Of a stretch of 64,000 nucleotides of DNA, positions 20,558 to 28,723 are shown piece after piece; position 1 is the first letter of the stretch, and each line of letters starts with the position of its first letter. Origin of the DNA: Polynucleobacter sp. MWH-UH2A (lineage in GTDB: Bacteria > Pseudomonadota > Gammaproteobacteria > Burkholderiales > Burkholderiaceae); NCBI RefSeq assembly GCF_018687195.1, contig NZ_CP061321.1, positions 1,054,001 through 1,118,000 on the forward strand, given 5' to 3'. The translations under genes and the position numbers were made by a program. The notes beneath the pieces were generated by a model that saw only the letters and a list, made by a program, of their open reading frames with translations, was not told where the DNA came from and searched no databases.

Positions 20558-21697
20558 ATGAGCAGCCTCTCCTTCGCACAAAAACGTTTTGCCATCGTTG
20601 GTGCCGGCCTGATGGGTCGGTTACTAGCATTTGCCTTGGCAAAACTTGGTGCCAAGGTTGAATTATTTGAGCGTGGTGAGGCGTGCGCAAATGATTCCGC
20701 AGCCCGGGTTGCTGCAGCGATGCTAGCCCCACTTGCAGAATCCGTGATTACTGAGGATTCTGTGGTGCGGATGGGCATTTACAGCCTGCCTCGTTGGAAG
20801 ACGCTAATTGAGGAACTATCCTCACCTGTATTTTTTCAGCAAGACGGCACTTTGATTCTGTGGCATCGACAGGATGTCGCAGAAGCCGAACGTTTTACCA
20901 GTCATTTGGATAAAAACTGTTTACACAATAGTCAGTTAATTCCACCCAGTCGTCTCGATTCTAAAGAATTACATCGTATTGAGCCGGAAGTTGCAGATCG
21001 TTTTACCCAAGGACTATATCTTCCGCATGAAGGTCAGTTGGATAATCGACAACTACTAGATGCGCTACTGCTTGAATTAACTACACTGGGCGTGCAATGC
21101 CATTGGAATACCGAAGTAGACCCAGAGGCATTAAGAAATAATGCCTCTTATGAGTCTGTGATTGATTGCCGTGGAAATGGGGCAAAGCAGGCATGGTCTT
21201 CCAATGCAAATAGGCTGCGTGGAGTGCGTGGCGAGGTTCTCCGCCTACACGCCCCCGAAGTGAAGCTTCGCAGGCCTACTCGCTTAATACATCCTCGCTA
21301 CCCTATCTACATCGCCCCCAAAGAGAATGATGTGTATGTTGTTGGTGCCACTGAGATTGAATCTGAAGATTTATCGCAGATGAGCGTTCGCTCTGCGATG
21401 GAATTACTCAGCGCGGTCTACACAGTGCATAGTGGCTTTGCGGAAGCACGAATTCTGGAGATGGCAACACAATGCCGTCCAACCCTAAAAAACAATCTTC
21501 CTGAAGTGCTGGTGAAAAAAGAAAAAGGCTTGGCGGATTTAATCATGATCAATGGTCTCTATCGCCATGGCTTTATGATTTCTCCAGCGGTACTCGATGC
21601 AACGATAGAGCTATTAGAAAGCGGTCAAAGCAATACAGCTCTCGAATTGGGCTTAAGCGTTAACAATATAAGTCATGAGGCAAGCGTATGCGCATAA
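20558..21697 (+). CDS. thiO: Glycine oxidase ThiO (FAD-dependent)
   Basis: Flavoprotein of 379 residues that oxidises glycine to dehydroglycine (iminoacetate) for thiazole synthesis. It has an N-terminal FAD-binding motif VGAGLMGRLLAF followed by FERG, and a C-terminal NGLYRHGFMISP stretch typical of D-amino-acid-oxidase-like enzymes. It replaces the ThiH radical enzyme, which fits an aerobic organism. It lies 9 nt after thiC and overlaps thiS by 10 nt. Confidence 0.93.
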   Translation: MSSLSFAQKRFAIVGAGLMGRLLAFALAKLGAKVELFERGEACANDSAARVAAAMLAPLAESVITEDSVVRMGIYSLPRWKTLIEELSSPVFFQQDGTLILWHRQDVAEAERFTSHLDKNCLHNSQLIPPSRLDSKELHRIEPEVADRFTQGLYLPHEGQLDNRQLLDALLLELTTLGVQCHWNTEVDPEALRNNASYESVIDCRGNGAKQAWSSNANRLRGVRGEVLRLHAPEVKLRRPTRLIHPRYPIYIAPKENDVYVVGATEIESEDLSQMSVRSAMELLSAVYTVHSGFAEARILEMATQCRPTLKNNLPEVLVKKEKGLADLIMINGLYRHGFMISPAVLDATIELLESGQSNTALELGLSVNNISHEASVCA

Positions 21698-21885
21698 CTG
21701 TTAACCAGGTGGCATACGATCTACCATCACACAGCATGGTTGCTGATGCACTCAACTTAGTAAATGCAAAGCCACCTTTTGCAGTCGCCGTGAATTTGAA
21801 CTTTGTTCCAAAATCGCAATATACGCTGCATGCCCTTCAAGAAAACGACCAGATAGAAGTGATTGCTCCGGTTACTGGAGGATAA
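21688..21885 (+). CDS. thiS: Sulfur carrier protein ThiS
   Basis: Ubiquitin-like sulfur carrier of 65 residues ending in the diagnostic Gly-Gly (APVTGG). The C-terminal glycine is adenylylated and converted to a thiocarboxylate that supplies sulfur for the thiazole. It starts within the last codons of thiO and ends 6 nt before thiG. No ThiF-like activating enzyme is in the window, so that must come from elsewhere. Confidence 0.95.
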   Translation: MRITVNQVAYDLPSHSMVADALNLVNAKPPFAVAVNLNFVPKSQYTLHALQENDQIEVIAPVTGG

Positions 21886-21891
21886 ATACCT

Positions 21892-22710
21892 ATGACAGCA
21901 CCATTGCCCAACCAACTCAATAATGCCGATGCACTCGTCTTATACGGCGAGAGCTTTGCTAGTCGATTGCTATTGGGCACCTCGCGCTATCCATCCCCCC
22001 AGGTTTTAGAGAATGCCGTACAGGATGCCAATCCCGCAATGATTACGGTGAGTCTGCGTCGCCAAGGCACTAGCACTACTGAAGCACATAGCGGTTTTTG
22101 GGAACTACTAAAAAAAATGAAAGTTCCCGTCTTACCCAATACCGCAGGATGTCATAGCCCTCAGGAGGTCATTACCACAGCCCAGATGGCACGTGAAGTA
22201 TTCGAGACCAATTGGATTAAGTTAGAACTCATTGGCGATGATTACACCTTACAACCTGATACTTTACGCTTAGTACAGACTGCTGAAACCTTAATTAAAG
22301 ACGGCTTTAAGGTATTGCCTTATTGCACTGAAGATTTAATCTTGTGCCAACGTTTAGTAGATGTTGGCTGCCAAGCAATCATGCCATGGGCTGCTCCAAT
22401 CGGCACCGGTCAAGGACCACTAAATCCATATGCCATGAAGCTATTGCGAGATCGCATCAAAGTACCTCTGATTGTTGATGCAGGTCTTGGCCTTCCATCG
22501 CACGCATGCAGCGTCATGGAATGGGGTTTTGACGGTGTACTACTCAATACTGCAGTGGCTCTTTCTGAAGATCCGGTGGCAATGGCAAAAGCATTCGCAA
22601 TGGCAACACATGCCGGGCGCAACGCTTACCTATCTGGCGCTATGAAACCGCAATCCTCTGCACAGGCTAGCACTCCATTGGTTGGTACGCCCTTTTGGCA
22701 CCAAAGCTAA
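21892..22710 (+). CDS. thiG: Thiazole synthase
   Basis: TIM-barrel enzyme of 272 residues that joins 1-deoxy-D-xylulose 5-phosphate, dehydroglycine and ThiS thiocarboxylate into the thiazole phosphate. The Schiff-base lysine is Lys110 in NWIKLELIGDD, and phosphate is held by the C-terminal GVLLNTAV region. It follows thiS closely, as the two proteins form a complex. Confidence 0.96.
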   Translation: MTAPLPNQLNNADALVLYGESFASRLLLGTSRYPSPQVLENAVQDANPAMITVSLRRQGTSTTEAHSGFWELLKKMKVPVLPNTAGCHSPQEVITTAQMAREVFETNWIKLELIGDDYTLQPDTLRLVQTAETLIKDGFKVLPYCTEDLILCQRLVDVGCQAIMPWAAPIGTGQGPLNPYAMKLLRDRIKVPLIVDAGLGLPSHACSVMEWGFDGVLLNTAVALSEDPVAMAKAFAMATHAGRNAYLSGAMKPQSSAQASTPLVGTPFWHQS

Positions 22711-22736
22711 AGGAATAAAGGGATATAGGGATCGAT

Positions 22737-23663
22737 ATGAGTTTAGTCAGAGATCTTGCCGATCAAATTATTTCAGCGCATCGCAATGATGAATTGTGTC
22801 TACCAATTCCTCAATACTCGATTAATTCACCTCCGCCCAGAATTGATAATGAATTAGCAACCGATCATTACGAGCTTGCTGGAGCACTCGCTGCTATTGA
22901 GATGGGTTTTATAGAATCTGATGCCAAGACGCTAGGAAAAGCGTGGTCACGCATGACGATTCAGGATGGCGGCTTTAATCCCTTTAAATGGCCGAGCAGA
23001 CCTGAACATTTTGATTTGCTGCCATGGACTCGCAATATGAACCCTAAGGCATTTAAGGAGTGTCCAAAGCGTCTTGGTCTCTACGGCGTCATGCCAGATG
23101 CCGATTGGGTAAAACGCATGGTGGAAGCTGAACTCCCTACGGTCCAATTGCGGTTTAAGTCTGAAGATCGATACAAAATCAGAAAACAAATCAAAGAAGC
23201 GGTAAAAGCAGCAGAAGGTAGCAAGACACTGCTATTTATTAATGATTACTGGGAAGAGGCAATTGATGCGGAAGCCTATGGGGTTCACCTCGGACAAGAA
23301 GACCTAGAGATCGCTGATCTAGAACAAATTAGATCTGCTGGACTTAGGTTGGGCTTGAGCACTCATGGCTATGCTGAAATGGTTCATGCGGATCGCTTCT
23401 GTCCAAGCTACATTGCCATGGGGGCAGTCTTTCCAACCAACCTCAAGAAAATGCCAACGGCACCTCAAGGATTGGGTAGGCTATATCAATACGCCAAACT
23501 CATGAGTCACTATCCATTGGTTGCGATTGGTGGAATTGATCAAGAAAGCATTCATGCAGTTGCCAAAAGTGGCGTTGGCTCTATCGCGGTTGTACGCGCA
23601 ATTACGCAAGCTAAAGATCCCAAAGCCGCTGTAAAGCACCTGCAAGAACTGATGCGCGCCTAG
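22737..23663 (+). CDS. thiE: Thiamine phosphate synthase with N-terminal extension
   Basis: TIM-barrel enzyme that couples the pyrimidine and thiazole halves to give thiamine phosphate. The catalytic domain begins near residue 113 (LGLYGVMPDADWVKRM) and shows VQLRFK, FINDYWEEAIDAEAYGVHLG and AIGGI. At 308 residues it is about 100 longer than usual ThiE; the extension (1-112) has a helical AAIEMGFIESDAKTLGKAW stretch that slightly resembles the C-terminal helices of ThiD kinases. It closes the riboswitch-led operon and its stop codon lies inside a strong hairpin. Confidence 0.92.
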   Translation: MSLVRDLADQIISAHRNDELCLPIPQYSINSPPPRIDNELATDHYELAGALAAIEMGFIESDAKTLGKAWSRMTIQDGGFNPFKWPSRPEHFDLLPWTRNMNPKAFKECPKRLGLYGVMPDADWVKRMVEAELPTVQLRFKSEDRYKIRKQIKEAVKAAEGSKTLLFINDYWEEAIDAEAYGVHLGQEDLEIADLEQIRSAGLRLGLSTHGYAEMVHADRFCPSYIAMGAVFPTNLKKMPTAPQGLGRLYQYAKLMSHYPLVAIGGIDQESIHAVAKSGVGSIAVVRAITQAKDPKAAVKHLQELMRA

Positions 23664-23676
23664 CGCATCAGTTCTT
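23644..23676. terminator. Hairpin over the thiE stop codon
   Basis: A 14-bp perfect stem (23644-23657 with 23663-23676) with a 5-nt loop GCCTA contains the last thiE codons and its TAG. It sits between convergent thiE and thiD, so it probably separates their transcripts. A clear T-run is missing on either side, so it may act as an RNA-stabilising 3' end rather than a standard terminator. Confidence 0.55.
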
Positions 23677-23698
23677 CGCATCAACATAACGGGCTGGA

Positions 23699-24583
23699 TT
23701 ACCCTTTTTCTTTTTCGTCCAATAAAGCAGTTGGGTAGAAATCGTGCATATGCCATAAAGGGCCTGGCCCTTCACCAATACTGAGAAAGCGCCCCGCCTC
23801 TAGACCGGCCTCGACATAAGCAATCGCTTTAGCTACAGCATGAGGTAAATCATGGCCACCTGCGAGGTAGGTTGCTATTGCCGATGCCAGAGAGCATCCT
23901 GTACCGTGCGTATTGGGAGTATTCACTCGATAGTGTTTAAATTCTTTAGACTGCACCACCTCGAGACCATCTTCGATGGTGCGCCACATTAGATAATCAG
24001 TAATTTGGGTATGCGTAGCATCAAGATGACCACCTTTGATCAACACAGCTTGTGGACCCATATCCAATAACTCTTGCGCAGCTAACTTGAAATCATCTGG
24101 GCCGACAATATCGCGACCCAATAATAAAGATGCTTCGTCTAAATTCGGCGTGACCAGCAGGGCCAAGGGAAATAAATCACGAATAATGGCTTGCGCTGTA
24201 TCGTCACCACCTAAGCTAGCGCCAGATGTTGCGCGCAAAACTGGATCTAAAACGACTTTTTTTATCCCATGCTTGCGTAAAGTTTTTGCGACCGTTTGTA
24301 CGATTTCCGGGCTAGCCAACATCCCAATCTTCACGATATCAGCGCCAATATCAGACAAAACAGCGTCCATCTGCGCTTCAACAACGTCCAACTCAACATC
24401 CTGAATACGTGTAACCCCGAGCGTATTTTGTGCCGTGATGGCAGTAATCACCGACATTCCATAGCCACCCAAGGCAGTTATGACCTTGAGGTCTGCCTGT
24501 AAGCCAGCCCCACCGCCACTGTCGGAGCCAGCAATTGTCAGTACTTTGGGGATCTGCACAGAAGTGGGAAGAAGTGTTTCCAT
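23699..24583 (-). CDS. thiD: Hydroxymethylpyrimidine/phosphomethylpyrimidine kinase
   Basis: Ribokinase-family kinase of 294 residues that phosphorylates HMP and HMP-phosphate before ThiE joins them to the thiazole. N-terminal substrate loop AGSDSGGGAGLQADLK (18-33) and C-terminal anion hole NTHGTGC with Cys230. It is convergent with thiE and not under the upstream riboswitch; I see no second THI box before it. The extended -10 of tRNA-Asn overlaps its first codon on the opposite strand. Confidence 0.95.
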   Translation of the reverse strand: METLLPTSVQIPKVLTIAGSDSGGGAGLQADLKVITALGGYGMSVITAITAQNTLGVTRIQDVELDVVEAQMDAVLSDIGADIVKIGMLASPEIVQTVAKTLRKHGIKKVVLDPVLRATSGASLGGDDTAQAIIRDLFPLALLVTPNLDEASLLLGRDIVGPDDFKLAAQELLDMGPQAVLIKGGHLDATHTQITDYLMWRTIEDGLEVVQSKEFKHYRVNTPNTHGTGCSLASAIATYLAGGHDLPHAVAKAIAYVEAGLEAGRFLSIGEGPGPLWHMHDFYPTALLDEKEKG

Positions 24584-24585
24584 CT

Positions 24586-24594
24586 TGCTATAAT
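24586..24594 (+). promoter_or_regulatory. Extended -10 promoter of tRNA-Asn
   Basis: TGCTATAAT is a perfect extended -10 element, 11 nt before the mature 5' end of tRNA-Asn, so transcription would begin near 24601. No good -35 is visible, as expected for extended -10 promoters. It abuts the thiD start codon on the other strand. Confidence 0.6.
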
Positions 24595-24604
24595 ATCGGC
24601 TTAT

Positions 24605-24680
24605 TCCTCGATAGCTCAGTCGGTAGAGCGCCGGACTGTTAATCCGTAGGTCCCTGGTTCGAGCCCAGGTCGAGGAGCCA
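24605..24680 (+). tRNA. tRNA-Asn (anticodon GTT)
   Basis: A 76-nt cloverleaf with encoded CCA. The acceptor stem pairs TCCTCGA (24605-24611) with TCGAGGA (24670-24676). The D arm contains GCTCAGTCGGTAGAGC, the anticodon stem CCGGA/TCCGT has loop CTGTTAA giving GTT, and the T arm is CCTGG-TTCGAGC-CCAGG. Discriminator G. Confidence 0.97.
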
Positions 24681-24690
24681 AATATGTGAA

Positions 24691-24717
24691 GGGTCTAGAG
24701 AAATCTAGGCCCTTTTT
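24691..24717 (+). terminator. Intrinsic terminator of tRNA-Asn
   Basis: A 9-bp stem (24691-24699 with 24704-24712, one G-U pair) with a GAAA tetraloop is followed by TTTTT. It lies 10 nt after the tRNA. Confidence 0.88.
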
Positions 24718-24803
24718 CATTTTGAGCCCTCAATCAGCTCTGTTATGCTTAAATTCAAACTAGAAGTCATCATCAGAATGATTCGAACTAACAGGAGATA
24801 GCA

Positions 24804-25832
24804 ATGATTCAAAGTGGTTCATTTAAAGCCCATATCCGCGCAATTCAATTCCTTGCAATACTTGTCGCCTTATTTGGTTACTACCAAACTTCTATTGCCC
24901 AATCAGACTACCCAAATAAGCCCATTCGTTATGTTGTGCCGTTTCCTGCTGGTGGTGCCACTGACAATATTGCAAGGCCATTACAAAATGAACTATTAAA
25001 TTCCTTCAAATGGAATGTAGTGATTGATAACAAGCCTGGGGCTGGCGGCAATATCGGCGCTGAGATTGTTGCCAAATCTGCACCTGATGGTTACACATGG
25101 CTCATGGCTTCTGTGGGAACGCATGGGATTAACCTGCCGCTCTACACCCAAGGTGGCGGCAAAATGCCATTTGACCCAATCAAGGACTTCACACCTATTT
25201 CTTTAGTGGCTGAATTACCCAATGTTCTGGTTCTGAATCCCGAATTTGCTGCCAAAAATAACATAAATAGTGTGAATGATTTAATTGCCTATGCAAAAGC
25301 CAATCCAGGAAAAATCAATATGGCATCTAGTGGCAATGGCACATCCATTCATATGGCGGGTGAATTATTTAAAACCATGACCAAAACCTACATGGTGCAT
25401 CTCCCCTATAAAGGCAGCCCTCCGGCTGTAACTGATCTGCTTGCAGGTAATGTGGACATCATGTTCGATAACCTACCCTCTTGCATTAACTACATTCGTG
25501 CAGGACGTTTAAAAGCCTTAGCAGTCACTAGCGCAAAGCGCTCGCCCGCCTTTCCAGACTTACCAACTATTGCTGAAGCCGCTAATCTTCCAGGATACGA
25601 GGCTACCTCTTGGTTTGGCGTGGTTGGCCCGGCCAATATGCCAGTGGATATTCTCAATAAAGATAGCGCTACATTAATGGCCGCAATCAACAGTCCATCT
25701 GTGAGAGAAAAGTATTTGGCTATGGGCGCACAACCGGTTGGCAATACGCCAGCGCAGTTCTCCACTTTCATCAAAAATGAAATCGCCAAATGGACTAAGG
25801 TTGTTAAGGACTCTGGCGCAAAAGTTGACTAA
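24804..25832 (+). CDS. Bug-family periplasmic substrate-binding protein
   Basis: Secreted binding protein of the tripartite tricarboxylate transporter (TctC/Bug) family, 342 residues. A long signal peptide (about 1-33, ending TSIAQ) precedes the family start [16 protein letters not shown], followed by [12 protein letters not shown] and [17 protein letters not shown]. It has an AGGAGA ribosome site. No TctA/TctB membrane genes are next to it; many Burkholderiales carry numerous such orphans. The ligand is probably a carboxylate but cannot be read off. Confidence 0.93.
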   Translation: MIQSGSFKAHIRAIQFLAILVALFGYYQTSIAQSDYPNKPIRYVVPFPAGGATDNIARPLQNELLNSFKWNVVIDNKPGAGGNIGAEIVAKSAPDGYTWLMASVGTHGINLPLYTQGGGKMPFDPIKDFTPISLVAELPNVLVLNPEFAAKNNINSVNDLIAYAKANPGKINMASSGNGTSIHMAGELFKTMTKTYMVHLPYKGSPPAVTDLLAGNVDIMFDNLPSCINYIRAGRLKALAVTSAKRSPAFPDLPTIAEAANLPGYEATSWFGVVGPANMPVDILNKDSATLMAAINSPSVREKYLAMGAQPVGNTPAQFSTFIKNEIAKWTKVVKDSGAKVD

Positions 25833-25872
25833 CCCACAAGAAATGCAATTGAATCTGAATTGCTAAATACAA

Positions 25873-25897
25873 AAGAGGGCTAACTGCCCTCTTTTTT
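25873..25897. terminator. Intrinsic terminator, Bug gene / convergent gene
   Basis: Stem AAGAGGGC (25873-25880) with GCCCTCTT (25886-25893), loop TAACT, then a run of T. The complementary strand also ends in T residues, so it can work for both convergent genes. Confidence 0.85.
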
Positions 25898-25919
25898 ACT
25901 TGCTTAACGACATCCCCGG

Positions 25920-27578
25920 CTATTTGCCCAATTGCGACAATAATTTACTTGGTGATATGACCTCTTGATCCAAGATCAGCTCGATGAGAGCGCCCTTCTT
26001 GCTTGCCAGAGCCTTGGTAAAGGCGGGAGCAAATTCGTCTGTTTTGCTTACCCTGAAGCCAGGAATGCCAAAGCTATCAGCAAACTTTACAAAATCAGGG
26101 TTAGTTAAACCAGTTGCAATAACGCGGGACTTAAATTCTCGCTCTTGATGCATGCGAATCGTCCCCAACATACTATTGTTTACAACAAAAACGATTGGAA
26201 ATGCTTCATACCTTGCCGCGGTAGCTAACTCTTGGCAGTTCATCATGAAATCCCCGTCGCCACAGACTGCAATTACCACCTTATGTGGATGAACAATTTT
26301 TGCTGCAATTGCCGCCGGCAAGCCATAACCCATTGAGCCGTTGGCTGGAGCCAACTGCGTTTTAAAAGGTCCGTAGGGATAGAAACGATGTACCCATGTT
26401 GCAAAGTTTCCCGCGCCATTCGTAACGATGGAGTCGCGAGGAATGGAATTTGGCAAAGAACTCATAATCTGGGCTAATTGCAAATCACCGGGCACGGTTA
26501 CAGGACTTGCAAATGCTAAATATTCAGCATGGGCCGTTTTTAATTCATCTGGATTGTGATTACCGCCCATCTTTACGCCATTTAAGGCAGCGCAAAAATT
26601 TTCTGGACTGCAATTGAGTGCAAAGTCAGGTCGATAAACGCGGCCCAATTCCTCTGGACCGGAATGCACATGTATTAATGTATTTTTTGCTTTCGGAACG
26701 CTTAATACACTATAGCCTGCAGTTGTCATTTCACCAAGACGCTCACCAATCACCAATAAAGCATCAGCGTCTTGCACCCGTTTCACCAATGCAGGATTGG
26801 CACCAATACCTAAATCACCAGCAAATGCAGGATTCAGATTATCTAAAAGATCTTGCGAACGAAAGCTGGTGGCAACGGGAACGCCCTCTTGATTTGCCCA
26901 AGCCGTTAAACTATCGCATGCAGCGCGGTTCCAATTTCCACCCCCTGCAATCACCATGGGGCGTTGAGCATTAGCAAAAACTTGCATCGCTTGATCAAAT
27001 ACCTTTGCATCAAGCCCCGGCTGAACGATATGGGCTGGAGCAAGCGGATGTTCATCGCCAATCATATAAAGAACATCCTCTGGCAAAGCTAATACAACGG
27101 GCCCCTTACGTCCTGCTTGCGCCACATGAAATGCGTGAGATACAAACTCATCGATACGATCGACACGATCAATACTGCCAACCCATTTTGCGCATTCAGA
27201 ATACATACGGCGATAGTCAACTTCCTGAAATGCCTCACGTTCAACCATGTCCGTTCCCACTTGGCCAACCAATAAGACCATTGGGGTGGAATCTTGATAT
27301 GCGGTGTGCACTCCCACCATCGCGTTTGATGCGCCTGGACCACGAGTGACCATCAACACCCCTGGCTTGCCTGTTAATTTTCCATAGGCTTCCGCCATGT
27401 ATGCGGCGCCGCCTTCTTGGCGACAGGTGATAAATTGGAATTGAGGATGATCCACTAAGCCATTTAATAATGGCAGGAAACTTTCCCCAGGCACCCCAAA
27501 GGCGACATCTACTCCCTGTCTCACTAAAGCGTTTGCCAAAATTTGGCCGCCATTAAGCGACTTACCTAATGTCCCCAT
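25920..27578 (-). CDS. Acetolactate-synthase-like thiamine-diphosphate enzyme
   Basis: ThDP-dependent enzyme of the acetolactate synthase/benzoylformate decarboxylase superfamily, 552 residues. It has the catalytic Glu55 in CRQEGGAAYMAEAYG, a central FAD/NAD-like domain and the ThDP-Mg motif GDG...NN (440-442, 467-468). It is alone, without an IlvH regulatory subunit, so it is probably a catabolic or paralogous enzyme rather than the biosynthetic IlvB. The true substrate (pyruvate, an aryl oxoacid or oxalyl-CoA-like) cannot be fixed by eye. Confidence 0.88.
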   Translation of the reverse strand: MGTLGKSLNGGQILANALVRQGVDVAFGVPGESFLPLLNGLVDHPQFQFITCRQEGGAAYMAEAYGKLTGKPGVLMVTRGPGASNAMVGVHTAYQDSTPMVLLVGQVGTDMVEREAFQEVDYRRMYSECAKWVGSIDRVDRIDEFVSHAFHVAQAGRKGPVVLALPEDVLYMIGDEHPLAPAHIVQPGLDAKVFDQAMQVFANAQRPMVIAGGGNWNRAACDSLTAWANQEGVPVATSFRSQDLLDNLNPAFAGDLGIGANPALVKRVQDADALLVIGERLGEMTTAGYSVLSVPKAKNTLIHVHSGPEELGRVYRPDFALNCSPENFCAALNGVKMGGNHNPDELKTAHAEYLAFASPVTVPGDLQLAQIMSSLPNSIPRDSIVTNGAGNFATWVHRFYPYGPFKTQLAPANGSMGYGLPAAIAAKIVHPHKVVIAVCGDGDFMMNCQELATAARYEAFPIVFVVNNSMLGTIRMHQEREFKSRVIATGLTNPDFVKFADSFGIPGFRVSKTDEFAPAFTKALASKKGALIELILDQEVISPSKLLSQLGK

Positions 27579-27743
27579 TCTTTTTATGCTTTCTCTTTAT
27601 TCTATCTAATAGATACTGAAGTCTATGGTGCGTTTATTGAAAGTTATCACACTTTGCCCCCATTCAAGTGAATTCATAGCCTTGACTGACATATACTTTG
27701 CAAAACGATTAAAAACTAGACCAATTCAGCAGGAGACAAGGAC

Positions 27744-28613
27744 ATGAGGCTTTTTTCTTATCGAGCATCAGACAGCAAGGAAAGTGTTGGCGCACTAATT
27801 CAGGGTAGCGATAATGAATTCATAGATCTATGCTCTACCGACACACAGCTACCCAATAGCTTGCAGTTGATTATTCAAGATGAACAACTAATGCGTCGAG
27901 CTGATGCTGCCCTCAAGAATCCAAAAGCAGTACGTGGCAATATCAAATCCATTGCATTCAAGACTCCTATTGATAGACCTGGAAAAATTGTTTGCATGGG
28001 CCTGAACTATGCAGATCATGCCAAAGAAGGTGGAAATGCAAGGCCTGAGTACCCCAGCTTTTTTATGCGCGGGCCAAGTTCACTGACCCCGCACCTGGGC
28101 CCCATCATTAAACCCCGCGTTTCAGACAAGCTAGATTACGAAGCAGAACTTGCATTTGTTGTTGGCAAAAAAGCGCGTCACCTCACTTTAGACAATGCAT
28201 TAGATTGCGTAGCTGGCTATAGCATTTTTAATGATGGCAGCATTCGTGATTACCAACGTAAAACCACGCAGTGGACTATCGGCAAAAACTTTGATCAAAC
28301 CGGCGCATTTGGTCCGTGGTTGGTAACGCCAGATGAACTTCCCGCTGGATGTAACGGACTAAATATCCAATCACGACTCAATGGTCAAGTGATGCAAAAT
28401 GCAAATACCAAGGATTTTCTTTGGGGGATTGCGGAGACGATTGTTCTGATCTCTGAATGTATGACTCTAGAGCCAGGTGATGTTGTAATCACCGGCACCC
28501 CCGCAGGCGTCGGCTATGCCAGAACTCCTCCTGTTTTTATGAAAGCTGGAGATATTTGCGAAATTGAGATTGAATCCATTGGCATATTGCGCAACACCAT
28601 TGCTGACGAGTAA
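27744..28613 (+). CDS. Fumarylacetoacetate hydrolase-family protein
   Basis: Protein of 289 residues with the FAH fold in its C-terminal two thirds: metal ligands Glu133 and Glu135 (DYEAELAFVVG) and Asp164 (FNDGSIRDYQ), and the ITGTPAGVGYARTPP loop. Members hydrolyse or decarboxylate diketo acids, including sugar-acid products such as 2-keto-3-deoxy acids and ureidoglycolate-like compounds. Ribosome site AGGAGA upstream. An IlvD/Edd sugar-acid-type dehydratase lies 3 kb downstream, but they are not one operon. Confidence 0.9.
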   Translation: MRLFSYRASDSKESVGALIQGSDNEFIDLCSTDTQLPNSLQLIIQDEQLMRRADAALKNPKAVRGNIKSIAFKTPIDRPGKIVCMGLNYADHAKEGGNARPEYPSFFMRGPSSLTPHLGPIIKPRVSDKLDYEAELAFVVGKKARHLTLDNALDCVAGYSIFNDGSIRDYQRKTTQWTIGKNFDQTGAFGPWLVTPDELPAGCNGLNIQSRLNGQVMQNANTKDFLWGIAETIVLISECMTLEPGDVVITGTPAGVGYARTPPVFMKAGDICEIEIESIGILRNTIADE

Positions 28614-28723
28614 GCCCAAAGCTGATCGTTGGCTATACAAAACACTCTCTAAGGCTGTTTAAAGCGGCATTTTGAGTGGTTTCTGGCCAGGCAAGCACCC
28701 TAATCAAGCATTAAAATGGGGTC

